Assembly: GCA_022827345.1 (NCBI GenBank)
Contig: JAJDTB010000050.1
Location: 104,479-168,478 of the forward strand
Source: Gemmatimonadota bacterium
GTDB lineage: Bacteria > Gemmatimonadota > Gemmatimonadetes > Longimicrobiales > Gaopeijiaceae
Reading direction: 5' to 3'
DNA length: 64,000 nt
Part shown: piece after piece, positions 9,721 to 19,631 of the stretch
Position numbering within the stretch: the stretch's first letter is position 1
How the letters are laid out: each line of letters starts with the position of its first letter
Translations under genes and position numbers: made by a program
The notes under the pieces: generated by a model
What the model saw: only the letters and a program-made list of their open reading frames with translations
Database searches by the model: none
Told to the model about the DNA's origin: nothing

Positions 9721-10959
9721 CTACCCCTCGATCGCGTCCCTCACCACCTGCAGGAACCGCCCCACCGGCCTCGCCCCCCGCGGCGTCTGCGTGAAGGCCA
9801 GCACGATCAGCCCGTTCGCCGGATCGACGAAGGCGTTGGTGCCGTCGGATCCGCCGTGGGAGAACATCCCGTCCGCCGACACGCTCCATCCGTAGCCGTA
9901 ATACGACGCCGGCCCGTCCGAGCCCGGGTTGGTGCGGATCTTCGGCGACGTCATCAGCGCCACCGATTCCTCCGACAGGTAGCGCCGCCCGTCGTACACG
10001 CCGCCGTTCAGGAACATCTGGCAGAAGATCACGTAGTCCTCGGCGGTCGAGATCATGCCGCCCGACGCGCGCACGAACGGCACCTGCGGCGCATCGCCCG
10101 GCGTCCACCCCGGCAGCCAGCCGCCCTCGCCGTCGCGCTCGTAGTAGACGACGGACATGCGGTCGAGCTTGCCGTCCATCTTCTCGTCGACCTCGTGGTG
10201 ATAGCTGTCGTGCATGCCCAGCGGCGTGTACAGCTCCCGGTCGAGAAACTCGTCGAGCACCATCCCCGACGCCATCTCGGTCAGGGCGCCCAGGGTGTTG
10301 TAGCCGGGATTGTTGTAGCTGTAGCTGGTGCCTGGCGTGACCTCGGCGCCCACCTCGCCGAAGCGCGCGACCTCGAGCTGCAGGGTGGGCGCGTCAGGGT
10401 GCTCGGCGCTCGGCTGCATGTACGGCTGCAGGAAGAGCGTGGGGATCCTGAGCCCGCTGGAGTGCGACAGCAGGTGGCCGATGTTGATGAAGCCGGCCCG
10501 GTAGTTGTCCCACGACGGGATGTGCTCCCGCACCAGGTCGTCGTACGCCAGCTTGCCGTCCTCCACGAGCATCGCGATCCCCGTCGCCACCACGGGCTTC
10601 GTGTTCGAGGCCATGCGGAACAGCGTGTTCGGCTCCATCGGGATGTCCCGCGCCCTGTCGCGCCACCCCAGCGCCTCGTGGAGCACGATCTTGCCGTCCT
10701 TCGCGACCAGCAGCACCGCGCCGACCACCTCGCCGCTTGCGATCGCCTCCTCGTAGAGCGCCACGCCGCCGGCGAGCACCCCCGCCGACATCCCCGCTTC
10801 GGCCGGTGTGCCGCGCGTCACGACGACGTCCTGGGCAGCCGCCGGCCCAGCCGCCAACACGCCCCCGGTTACGGCCCACATGCAGGCAAGTGCCAACACA
10901 ACGTGCATGCACCGCCGCCGCGCCCGCATCGCGCGCCCCGTCTCTGTCACTTTTCTCAT
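9721..10959 (-). CDS. secreted serine hydrolase, class C beta-lactamase family
   Basis: 412 aa from ATG 10959. A signal peptide ends near AAGPAAAQ. The catalytic motifs are SNTK (S118, K121), YNN within SYSYNNPGYN and HGGSDG in the KTG position. Other family hallmarks are LLSHSSGL and YTPLGMHDS. The length and motifs fit EstB-like esterases and DD-peptidases; true beta-lactamase activity is not implied. The start ATG shares one base with the stop of the DUF2891 gene (TGATG), so the two are translationally coupled. The C-terminal codons approach the repeat at 9563-9674. Function within the pair is unknown. Confidence 0.92.
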   Translation of the reverse strand: MRKVTETGRAMRARRRCMHVVLALACMWAVTGGVLAAGPAAAQDVVVTRGTPAEAGMSAGVLAGGVALYEEAIASGEVVGAVLLVAKDGKIVLHEALGWRDRARDIPMEPNTLFRMASNTKPVVATGIAMLVEDGKLAYDDLVREHIPSWDNYRAGFINIGHLLSHSSGLRIPTLFLQPYMQPSAEHPDAPTLQLEVARFGEVGAEVTPGTSYSYNNPGYNTLGALTEMASGMVLDEFLDRELYTPLGMHDSYHHEVDEKMDGKLDRMSVVYYERDGEGGWLPGWTPGDAPQVPFVRASGGMISTAEDYVIFCQMFLNGGVYDGRRYLSEESVALMTSPKIRTNPGSDGPASYYGYGWSVSADGMFSHGGSDGTNAFVDPANGLIVLAFTQTPRGARPVGRFLQVVRDAIEG

Positions 10960-12212
10960 CAGCTGCTCCCTTTCGTTGCCTGCACCAGGTACTTGACCGC
11001 AAACGACCCGATCCAGTGCGATCCGGCGTAGTCTGCATCGAACATCGTCTCGAACCCCGCCCGCGCGTGGGCGCCCGCAAGGTCGCGCAGACCGGCGGCC
11101 CGGGGATCGTCCGGCGGCAGGGCGCCCGCGATCCGCAACATGGCGTCGGCCCGCGTGAATGCAAGTCCGATCAGATGCGACCGCGCACCCAGGACGGCCC
11201 GCAGCGAGTCGTCGGTGATCACCGCACCCCCCTCCGAAGGCGGATCCTCGCTGGAGCCGGCAGGCGCAGGATCGCGGAGCGTCGCGAATTCGTCCGATTC
11301 CAGTGGGGGAAGGAAGGCGTCCAGCCATTCGACGTAGGCACCCTGCTCCATCACCATCCCCATCAGCGCCGCTTCTTCCAGACACGGCGACACGAAATCC
11401 GAACGGCCGGGTTCATACGCCGCCGGACACTGCCGATCGCCACCAAAGAAGCGGACAGCGGCGTCCCTGAGCGCCATCTCCAGCTCGGGCCGGCCGCCCA
11501 TCGCCAACGCCTGAAGGCTCGTCGCGATCGCGAACGCGGTGTTGGGGTGGACGCCGGTCCGCACCGGCCCCTCGAGCTCGGCCAGATAGGCCGCCAGACG
11601 ATCGCTCACCAGATCCGTGACCGGGTCGAGGCGCGCGGCCCAGACCGCTGCATCGGCATCGTCCCACGACGCGAACTCCCCCTGCAGGAGCAGCAGCCAT
11701 GCCCAGCCATAGGGGCGCTCGAAGGAGGGATTGTCGGTCAGGTACTGCAGTTCGCCCGCCATCGCGTCCTCGGAGAGGTGGTCCCTGAGCTTTTCGCGGA
11801 TCAGCGGCGCGACCGCGAGTCCCGGCACCTCCTTGACCAGGCGCACCATCGCCCAGGTCGAGTTGACCGCCGAGTGCCAGTCCCAGCAGCCGTAGAAGGC
11901 GCGCTGCTGCTCGAAGCCGCGGCGCCTCGTGTACGCCACGTCATCAATGTACCCGGCGCGGTCGGGACGGAGGGCGTGCGGGCGGTCGATGCACGAGAGC
12001 GGCATCGCGGACAGGGACAGGGCCGTTTCGAGATCGAGGGAACCGTAGGGCGAAATCTCCGCGGATGCGGCTTCCGGCTCGGCGGCGGTCGCGGCCGGCT
12101 CATCCATTCGCTCGTTGCCGTCATCGCCAGACGGGTCCGCCGTGCAGCCGACGGCCGTGACGAGCGCGCAAATCCATATGCGGCGCCCATGTCCGGCACC
12201 AGGCGGATTCAT
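10959..12212 (-). CDS. DUF2891-family lipoprotein
   Basis: About 417 aa from ATG 12212, which gives a lipoprotein signal (RIWICALVTAVGC, Cys near 22). An acidic linker follows (ADPSGDDGNERMDEP). The body resembles DUF2891: RRGFEQQRAFYGCWDWHSAVNSTWAMVRL near the start, NPSFERPYGWAWLLLL in the middle, HPNTAFAIATSL, and SHWIGSFAVKYL at the end. Histidine- and tryptophan-rich conserved blocks suggest an alpha/alpha-barrel hydrolase fold, but no activity is known. The frame is open upstream to 12305, but that part lacks coding character. It is the first gene of a two-gene operon with the serine hydrolase and is divergent from the polyketide operon. Confidence 0.82.
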   Translation of the reverse strand: MNPPGAGHGRRIWICALVTAVGCTADPSGDDGNERMDEPAATAAEPEAASAEISPYGSLDLETALSLSAMPLSCIDRPHALRPDRAGYIDDVAYTRRRGFEQQRAFYGCWDWHSAVNSTWAMVRLVKEVPGLAVAPLIREKLRDHLSEDAMAGELQYLTDNPSFERPYGWAWLLLLQGEFASWDDADAAVWAARLDPVTDLVSDRLAAYLAELEGPVRTGVHPNTAFAIATSLQALAMGGRPELEMALRDAAVRFFGGDRQCPAAYEPGRSDFVSPCLEEAALMGMVMEQGAYVEWLDAFLPPLESDEFATLRDPAPAGSSEDPPSEGGAVITDDSLRAVLGARSHLIGLAFTRADAMLRIAGALPPDDPRAAGLRDLAGAHARAGFETMFDADYAGSHWIGSFAVKYLVQATKGSS

Positions 12213-12500
12213 ATCGGTTGATCGGCGCCACGCGGGCGCGTATCGTTGAAGTGACGAGATTTGACGAGCCATTTGGACGGTAGGTCGCACGGGGTTGTTG
12301 CCCAACGTGACGGGATCCCGGGTACTCGGTCAAGGATCGGAGGACGGGGATTCCGTCCACGGTGGTGGCCGGCAGGGTTGTTGGCTCGCCCGATATTAGG
12401 AATGACGATTGTAATTGCCGGAAGGCATGATTGAACCGGGTATGTCGGTCGCGTCCCGACTCCGGAGGCCGGTGCCATACCCCAATTTGGAGTGCCACGA
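12213..12500. promoter_or_regulatory. divergent intergenic region driving the polyketide operon
   Basis: 288 bp between divergent genes with no convincing coding sequence. It is clearly more AT-rich than its surroundings near 12395-12440. A direct repeat TGACGAG occurs at 12252-12258 and 12262-12268, one helical turn apart, which suits tandem binding by a regulator. GGAG at 12489-12492 is placed correctly for ATG 12501 of the synthase. Promoter boxes cannot be assigned with confidence. Confidence 0.45.
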
Positions 12501-15500
12501 ATGAGTTTGGAAGCGGCAAAACGGGCTGTGCCCGTGGCAATTGTCGGCTACGCGTACCGCATGCCCGGCGGCATTGTCACCGACGATGACTTCTGGCGCC
12601 TGCTGAGCCGGCGCGACATCGTCCGCGAGCCCATCACCGACCGGTACGGCAGGGGCTACCAGCCGATCGGCGGATTCTCCGGCCCGGGCCGCTTCGGGAG
12701 CGCCTACGAGGGGCTGATCCGGGACGAAGGGGAGCAGCGAATGGACCCCGGCCTCTTCGGGGTGTCCCGCCACGAAGTGACCTACATGGATCCCCAGATC
12801 CGCATGCTGCTGGGATGCGCCTGGGAATGCTGTGAGCGGGCGGGCTGGGATCTGCACGCGCTGCGCAACAGTCCCACGGGCGTTTTCATCGGATCGCAGG
12901 TCGCGTCGACGGCCAACTGGCGCGCGATGTACGGAACCAACGAGTTCTCGATCCTGAGCATCGACGCATCGATGCTGGCCAATCGCATTTCCTACCATCT
13001 CAACCTGATGGGGCCGTCGGTTGCGTGTGCAACGGCCTGCTCCGCTTCGCTCACCGCCCTGCACACGGCAGTGAACGCGATTGTACAGGGTGACTGCGAT
13101 CAGGCACTGGTGGGAGCCGCGACCTACCTGGGTTCGGCCCGGTGCAGCACCTCGTTCAACGCCCTCGGCGTCATCAGTCCGGACGGCCGTTGTCATTCCT
13201 TCGATGCCGACGCCAACGGCTACATGCGCTCCGAGGGATCCTTCGTCTTCGCCATCAAGCCGTTGGAAGCGGCCGAACGGGACGGAGACCACATCCATGC
13301 GGTGATTGAAGCCACCGCGGTAAACACCGCCGGGACCGCCGACGACAGCGGCGGACTCGCGCAGGGGCGCTACATCACGGCGCCGACACGCCATTCACAG
13401 GTCGAACTGATGCGTGCCGCCCGTGAGCGGGCGGGGCTGGGGCCGGAGGACTTCGACTACATCGAGGCGCACGCCACCGGCACGGTGGTGGGCGACCGCA
13501 TCGAGGGGAACGCCATCGCCGAGGCTTTCGGCGGCGTCGAACGGGATGTGCCGCTGCGCGTGGCCTCCGTGAAGAGCAACGTGGGGCACCTGGAAGCGGC
13601 CGCCTTCGGCTGCGCGCTTCTCAAGGTCGTCGTGATGATGCAGAGACGTACCTTCGCCCCGATCTCGAGGAATTTCCTCGCCCCCAATCTGGAGATCGAC
13701 TTCGACAGCTGCCCGATGCAGGTGCAGACTGTCTGCGAGCCGTTTCCGGACCGCCCCGTCGTGGTAGGGATCAACTCCTTCGGCTTCGGGGGCGCCAACG
13801 GACATTGCGTGGTGCGCGAGTACCGTCCGGAGCAACCCAGGGTCTGGTCCCTGCCGCCGGCACCGGACGCCGGATTCATGATTCCCCTGTCCGGGCGTAC
13901 GGGCAACGCTCTGACGGAGAGCGCACGGCACCTGCGCCGGGCCCTGGATCTGCCGGACTTCGATCTGTACACGCTGGCCGGGAATCTCGGCCGTCGTCGC
14001 ACGCATTTTCCGACCCGCACCGCCTTTGCCGTGCGTGACCGCGAAGAGCTGGCCCAGGCGCTGGATACCTTCGTGGAAGACCCCTCCCCCGTCTCGACCG
14101 CGGACGAGGGCGAGTGCCGGGTGGCGATGGTGTTCTCCGGACAGGGCACACAGTGGGCCGGGTGCGGACAGGCTCTCTACGACGCCGATCCCGTCTTCAG
14201 CCGTGTTGTGGACGCTGTGGAGGAGGAGTGGAGACGGCATTCCGACGTTTCCTTGCGCGCGGCGTGCTTCACGGCGAGCCAGGAAGAGCTCGATGAGGTG
14301 CAGCTGGCCCAGCCGGCGATTTTCATGATTCAGTGTGCCCTGGTCGAGCTGCTGGCGACCTGGGGCGTTCATCCCGATTGCGTCGTGGGCCACAGTTCCG
14401 GCGAGGTCGCTGCAGCGTACGCGAGCGGGGCTCTCTCTCTAGCCGACGCGACGCATCTGGTCTACCACCGCGCCACGCTGCAACAGCGGGTGGCCGGTTC
14501 GGGACGCTTGCTGGCGATCGGTCTGGACCGGCCGGGAGTGGAAGACCTGCTGGCGGAACTCAGCATTTCATTCCGCTCCGGCAACCACCGCAGGGCGCAG
14601 GTCGAGATCGCGTGCGAAAACTCGCCGGCCAACACCGTCATCTGCGGTACGGAAGCCGAGCTCGGGCCGGTGATGGCGGAACTCGACCGCCGCGCCCTGC
14701 AGAACAGACTGATTCCCGGGAACATCGCCTTCCATTCCACGGCAATGGACCCGCTCCACGATGACGCCGCCGAAGCCCTGGCGTTCCTGAACGGCCGCGC
14801 CTTCGATGCCGATGTGCCCATGGTGTCCTCGGTCACCGGTGAAGTTGTCGAGCGTCTCGACAACGCCTACTGGTGGTCGAACATCCGGGAGCCGGTCCGT
14901 TTCGCTGCCGCGATGGAGACGATCAGGCGGGACTACCGCCCGCATGTGCTTCTGGAAATCGCTCCGCACAGCGCGCTTCAACCTCTGATCCGGCAGTGCC
15001 TGGAAGTCGGCGCACCGGCGGCGGCGAGCATCCCGACTCTCATGAAGGATGAGGATGTGTGCCTCGGCTTCCAGGAAGCCCTGGGCGCACTCTACAGAGC
15101 CGGCGCCATCCTCGATTTCGAGTCGCAATACCCGCGGCCGGAGCCCGTTACCCATCTCCTGCCCGGCCATCCGAAGGATGAGATAGCAGCCAGCGACGAC
15201 CTGTGCGACGACGAGATGTTCGTCCACCGGGGCGAGTATTCGCACGGTCCGATGGTTGGCCACCGGGTCCCTTGCGATCACATCCTCTACGAGGCGCGGC
15301 TCTCGGCGCGGGACTTCCCGTGGCTCACCGACCACCGGGTGCATCGGGCGCCGATCATCCCGGCCGCCGGCTACATCGAGTTGATTCTGCAGGCGTTTTC
15401 GGGGGATCCCGTCAACATCGAGGAGATCGAGTTTCTCCAGCACACGCCCGTCGGCAAGACGCCGGTAAGGCTGCAGACGGCGCTGTTCCCGGTTCCCAAC

Positions 15501-18500
15501 GCGGCGGGCCAGTTCACCTTCACCATCTCGTCGCGGTCTTTCGAGGACGACGATGCGGGCACGCTGCACTGCAGGGGCCGGGTACGCCGGGTGGATCCCG
15601 ACCACCCGGTAGGTGCCTTCGCGACCCTGGACGAGGTGTTGGCTTCGGACTTCGATCCCGAGCCCCTGGGCACCGGGGACGAGTTCTACGAGCAGATCGA
15701 AGCGGTCGTGGGGGACGACTTCGAGTTCGGTCCCGAGTTCCGCAGCGTCAGGCGGATCGACATGGATCGCGACTCGACGGACATGCTGCTGGACATCGAG
15801 GTCGACGAACGGCTGTGGGTCACCGCGCAGGAGGAGGGGTATGTGATGTACCCGCCGTTGACGGACGGCGGACTCCAGATCTTCCTCCGCTACCTGATGC
15901 GCCTGCCCGACTTCTTCTCGATGCCGCAGCGGGCCTGCGACGTGACCTTCCTCCGTCCCCCCACGGGGCCGCGGATCGCCTGCCACCTGGTGGACACGGG
16001 CGAGTGGTACGATGTGGATGAACGGGGGCAGTACACCAAGCCGCTTGGCGAGCTGTACATCGGCCGGCTCAGCTTCTACGACCGCACCACGGGACACCTG
16101 ATCGCGCACATCGGCGAGTATCACTCGTTCAACAGCAACCCCCGCTGGAGCGACGTCCCGGACAGCAAGCACCGTATCGAATGGCAGCCCAGGTTCGTGC
16201 CCCCGGCACCGCCCATCGGCGACGCGATCCGGGACGGAGAGGTCGATCCCGCCGCACTGATCGCGGCGCTCGAGCAGGGCGGGATCGGTCATCGGTATGC
16301 ATGTCGCGTGATCGAGGTCGCTGGCGGGCGGAAGCCCGATCAGGCGATACTAAATAAATGTGTTAAGTATCTGTCGGGTTCGGACGCCCAGTCCGAGCTA
16401 TGGATCCTCGGCAGGGACGAGGACTGCACGCGGGCCCACTACGAGGCCTTCAACCATCGAGAGGCAGCGCTTCGCTTCGCCCAGCTCGATCCGATGTCGG
16501 AGCAGGCACGGGATCTGGACATGAGTTCCGGTCTGCTGCGGCCGGCCGCTGCCGAAGTCCTCTTCCTGCATTCCGAAGCGGCGGCCTATGGACCGGACCA
16601 GTGGGCCCTCCTGCATCGGATGATCGTCCCGGGCGGGCTCGCGCTGGTCTGCCACGACGACGGCGATTCCGTTGAGCCTGCCGAGGGCTGGGCCCGCGTT
16701 CATGCCGGGACCCGTACGACGCTGCTCCAGGCGCCGCGGAGCTACGCCGAGCCGTGTGCTGCGCCGGACGAGACCGAAGGCGCAGGTCCGCGCTGGGTGA
16801 TCGGCGAGCCGGAGAGCCGGGCTTCGGACTGGGTGACGATGCTCGACTCGCCCCAGGTGCACCAGATTCCCTGGGAAAGCTACGAGAGCGGCGACTTCGC
16901 GTCGCTGGACGAATGGCCCTGGGCGGCCGACCTGGGGGCGATCGACCTCTTCATCGGGCCGGATTCCACGGATCCCACCGGGGAACGGGCAGTGTGGCAG
17001 CTCGTGGGGCTGCTTCAGGCCCTCGCCCCGTTCCGCCTGGAGAACGCGACCCGGAATTGCCGAATCACCGTGGTGACGCACGGGGCGGTTTGCGATGTGG
17101 ACGATCCACGCGGAAGCGCGCTATGGGGGGCCGTGCGCAGTATCGCCCTGGAACTCCTCGCCGAGGACACCGGAATCGGTTTCCAGCTGGTGGATCTGGG
17201 GGCGAAAGGCGATCTGGACGCTTTGGCCCTCCTCGACCGGCTCAACCTGCGGGAACGCGAGTTGGCGGTGCGGGAGGGACGGCTCTGGGCCCCACGGGTG
17301 ATCAGCGTGCGAGAACGCTCCCCGCTTGTACCCTCGGGCGAAGATCCGCCCTATCGGCTCCGACTGGACAACCCGGGCCAGGTCAGCGGGCTGCAGATGA
17401 CGACCTGTGCACTGCCGCGATTGGGACCGGACGACGTGGAGATCGAAGTCGCTGCCGCCGCGCTGAACTTTCGCGATGTCATGGTCACCCTTGGACTCCT
17501 GCCGGCGATGGCCTACGAGCGCTCGGCGCTCGGGCGGGAGGTGGGGATCGAGGGGAGCGGAGTTGTCCGGCGCGTGGGCGATGGCGTGAAACGCCTGGAG
17601 GTCGGCGACGAGGTGGCGGTCACCGTGGGCGGCTGCATCGGCAACCGCGTCGTGGTCAATGAGCACCTCGCCTTCCTGAAGCCGCCCCGGATCAGCATGG
17701 AGGAAGCCGCGTCGTCGCTGTCCGTCTACGTGACCGCCTACTACTCGCTGATCCATCTGGCCCGCCTGAGGGAGGGACAGCGTGTCCTCATCCACTCGGC
17801 GATGGGCGGCGTGGGGCAGGCCGCCATCGCCCTCGCGAAGCATGTGGGCGCCGAGATCTACACCACCGCGGGCAACGCGAGCAAGCGGCATCGGCTGTTG
17901 GAGATGGGTGCGCAAGGTGCCTTCGATTCCCACAGCCACAAGTGGTACGATGATCTGATGGAGGCCACCGACGGCGAAGGTGTCGACGTCGTGCTGAACT
18001 CCCTCGCCGGCCACCGCATCGCGCTCTGCCTCAAGGCCCTGCGCCCCTCCGGCTGGCACTGCGAGATCGGCAAGGTCGACATCTATACCGACAACTCGCT
18101 GAGCCTGCGCGTGTTCCGCAAGAATCTCCGCTTCGCGGCGATCGATGTCGACCGGCTCATGCTGGACGATCCGGTGCTTTCGCACATCCTTTCCCAGGCC
18201 TGCCTGGACCTCATGGCGGAGGGTGCGGTGCCGCCGCCCGCGCTCACGGCATTTCCGTATCGAGACCATGCAAAGGCGCTTCGGCTGATGACGACCGGCC
18301 GGCACCAGGGCAAACTCGTCCTCACCGCGCCGCCGGCCGGGACGGATCGCGGTTTCGGGATCGCCGATGCGCGGCCCTTCCTCGATCCCGACGCCACATA
18401 CCTGGTGACCGGCGGTCTGGGCGGTTTCGGCCTCCGCTTCGTCCCCTACCTGATCGCCGTCGGGGCGCGGCACCTGACCCTGATGGACCGGGATCCGGAC

Positions 18501-19625
18501 AGGGGACGGGACGTCGACTGGATCCGGCAGAAAACCACCCTGTCGAAGATGGACCAGGACTACGAAATCGACATCGTGGCGGGCGATGTGCGAAGCGAGG
18601 ATGACGTGCGTCGCTGTGTCTCACAGCTGCAGCGGCCCCTGAAGGGCGTGTTCCATCTCGCCGGAACCCTCGAGGATCGCTCCCTCCTCGACACGTCTCC
18701 CGAGTCGCTCAACCGGGTTTTCGCGCCCAAGGCCCGGGGTGCACTGAATCTCCACCGCGCCACCACCGACCGCAACCTGGACTATTTCGTCCTCTTTTCG
18801 TCCATAGCCTCGACCTTCGGCAACCTCGGACAGATCAACTACAGCGGCGCGAGCGCCTTCCTCGACGGGCTGGCATCGTGGCGGCGCCGGCGTGGCCTTC
18901 CCGCCCTTTCCTACAACCTGGGTCCGGTGACCGAGGTGGGCATGGCGGCGCGCAGCCTCCACGTGATGCGGCTGATGCGGGCGGCCGGCATGACGACCGT
19001 GAGCGCCAACTTCGCGATCGCCAATCTCGACTATGCCCTGCGCACCATGCCCGACCAGGACCACCTCGTCACCGCGCTCTTCGCCAACCCGCCCTGGTCC
19101 GTCGATTCTCCCGACTACATGCGCAACGGACGGCTTGTGAACAACCAGGCGGCATTCGAGGTGGATGTGGGCGGTGATTTGACCGTCGATGGCGTAGTCG
19201 CCCAGATCTCGGCCAAGGTGGCCGAACTGTGCGGCCACGACGAGGGTGAAATGACCGAACCGTTGTCCAGCTTCGGGCTGACGTCGGTCTCGGTGGCCGA
19301 ACTGGGCGCCTTCATCCAGACCCAGTTCAACCACCAGGTCAGCGCGCTGGAACTGATGACGACCGCAACGGCCCTGTCCCTCGCGCAGACGATCGTCGAG
19401 GGGTCGGCATCGGACGGAGAGGCCGAGGTCGAAGCCGAAGCCGATGGTTCAGCCGCGGTTTCCGAACAGTCCCATCGGCGCGCACGACGGCGAAGCTCTC
19501 CCTTCGCGAACAGGATCGAGGACCACTTCCCGAACGGCGGGCCCGGCCCGGCCGACGGCTTCGACGCACCCGGGTCTCGCTCGATGCCCACCGCTGCGCC
19601 GCCGGCCGTCTCCGCGGGGGATTGA
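12501..19625 (+). CDS. monomodular highly reducing type I polyketide synthase (KS-AT-DH-MT-like-ER-KR-ACP)
   Basis: 2374 aa from ATG 12501; a GTG at 12492 is possible. KS, residues about 10-430: C180 in ATACSASL, H324 in EAHATGT, H363 in SNVGHLE. AT: S632 in GHSSGE and H745 in AFHSTAMD; the AFHS type suggests malonyl-CoA. DH: H945 in LTDHRVHRAPIIPAAG, D1122 in LTDGGLQ. Residues about 1265-1385 resemble a C-methyltransferase, but the SAM loop reads VIEVAGGRKPD instead of a glycine-rich ExGxGxG, so it is probably inactive. ER: HSAMGGVGQAA near 1767. KR: TGGLGGFG near 1969, Y2114 in NYSGASAF, with LED in the LDD position. ACP: S2262 in FGLTSVSV. There is no thioesterase. The final 80 residues are low-complexity. 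The layout matches iterative reducing synthases and the single-module synthases of sponge symbionts, which make fatty-acid-like chains. Confidence 0.95.
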   Translation: MSLEAAKRAVPVAIVGYAYRMPGGIVTDDDFWRLLSRRDIVREPITDRYGRGYQPIGGFSGPGRFGSAYEGLIRDEGEQRMDPGLFGVSRHEVTYMDPQIRMLLGCAWECCERAGWDLHALRNSPTGVFIGSQVASTANWRAMYGTNEFSILSIDASMLANRISYHLNLMGPSVACATACSASLTALHTAVNAIVQGDCDQALVGAATYLGSARCSTSFNALGVISPDGRCHSFDADANGYMRSEGSFVFAIKPLEAAERDGDHIHAVIEATAVNTAGTADDSGGLAQGRYITAPTRHSQVELMRAARERAGLGPEDFDYIEAHATGTVVGDRIEGNAIAEAFGGVERDVPLRVASVKSNVGHLEAAAFGCALLKVVVMMQRRTFAPISRNFLAPNLEIDFDSCPMQVQTVCEPFPDRPVVVGINSFGFGGANGHCVVREYRPEQPRVWSLPPAPDAGFMIPLSGRTGNALTESARHLRRALDLPDFDLYTLAGNLGRRRTHFPTRTAFAVRDREELAQALDTFVEDPSPVSTADEGECRVAMVFSGQGTQWAGCGQALYDADPVFSRVVDAVEEEWRRHSDVSLRAACFTASQEELDEVQLAQPAIFMIQCALVELLATWGVHPDCVVGHSSGEVAAAYASGALSLADATHLVYHRATLQQRVAGSGRLLAIGLDRPGVEDLLAELSISFRSGNHRRAQVEIACENSPANTVICGTEAELGPVMAELDRRALQNRLIPGNIAFHSTAMDPLHDDAAEALAFLNGRAFDADVPMVSSVTGEVVERLDNAYWWSNIREPVRFAAAMETIRRDYRPHVLLEIAPHSALQPLIRQCLEVGAPAAASIPTLMKDEDVCLGFQEALGALYRAGAILDFESQYPRPEPVTHLLPGHPKDEIAASDDLCDDEMFVHRGEYSHGPMVGHRVPCDHILYEARLSARDFPWLTDHRVHRAPIIPAAGYIELILQAFSGDPVNIEEIEFLQHTPVGKTPVRLQTALFPVPNAAGQFTFTISSRSFEDDDAGTLHCRGRVRRVDPDHPVGAFATLDEVLASDFDPEPLGTGDEFYEQIEAVVGDDFEFGPEFRSVRRIDMDRDSTDMLLDIEVDERLWVTAQEEGYVMYPPLTDGGLQIFLRYLMRLPDFFSMPQRACDVTFLRPPTGPRIACHLVDTGEWYDVDERGQYTKPLGELYIGRLSFYDRTTGHLIAHIGEYHSFNSNPRWSDVPDSKHRIEWQPRFVPPAPPIGDAIRDGEVDPAALIAALEQGGIGHRYACRVIEVAGGRKPDQAILNKCVKYLSGSDAQSELWILGRDEDCTRAHYEAFNHREAALRFAQLDPMSEQARDLDMSSGLLRPAAAEVLFLHSEAAAYGPDQWALLHRMIVPGGLALVCHDDGDSVEPAEGWARVHAGTRTTLLQAPRSYAEPCAAPDETEGAGPRWVIGEPESRASDWVTMLDSPQVHQIPWESYESGDFASLDEWPWAADLGAIDLFIGPDSTDPTGERAVWQLVGLLQALAPFRLENATRNCRITVVTHGAVCDVDDPRGSALWGAVRSIALELLAEDTGIGFQLVDLGAKGDLDALALLDRLNLRERELAVREGRLWAPRVISVRERSPLVPSGEDPPYRLRLDNPGQVSGLQMTTCALPRLGPDDVEIEVAAAALNFRDVMVTLGLLPAMAYERSALGREVGIEGSGVVRRVGDGVKRLEVGDEVAVTVGGCIGNRVVVNEHLAFLKPPRISMEEAASSLSVYVTAYYSLIHLARLREGQRVLIHSAMGGVGQAAIALAKHVGAEIYTTAGNASKRHRLLEMGAQGAFDSHSHKWYDDLMEATDGEGVDVVLNSLAGHRIALCLKALRPSGWHCEIGKVDIYTDNSLSLRVFRKNLRFAAIDVDRLMLDDPVLSHILSQACLDLMAEGAVPPPALTAFPYRDHAKALRLMTTGRHQGKLVLTAPPAGTDRGFGIADARPFLDPDATYLVTGGLGGFGLRFVPYLIAVGARHLTLMDRDPDRGRDVDWIRQKTTLSKMDQDYEIDIVAGDVRSEDDVRRCVSQLQRPLKGVFHLAGTLEDRSLLDTSPESLNRVFAPKARGALNLHRATTDRNLDYFVLFSSIASTFGNLGQINYSGASAFLDGLASWRRRRGLPALSYNLGPVTEVGMAARSLHVMRLMRAAGMTTVSANFAIANLDYALRTMPDQDHLVTALFANPPWSVDSPDYMRNGRLVNNQAAFEVDVGGDLTVDGVVAQISAKVAELCGHDEGEMTEPLSSFGLTSVSVAELGAFIQTQFNHQVSALELMTTATALSLAQTIVEGSASDGEAEVEAEADGSAAVSEQSHRRARRRSSPFANRIEDHFPNGGPGPADGFDAPGSRSMPTAAPPAVSAGD

Positions 19626-19631
19626 TTCGTC

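Noticed and set aside
9721..10959. Antibiotic-resistance beta-lactamase
   Set aside because: The motifs (SNTK, YNN, HGG) fit the broad serine hydrolase family. HGG instead of KTG and the neighbouring DUF2891 gene point to an esterase or peptidase role.
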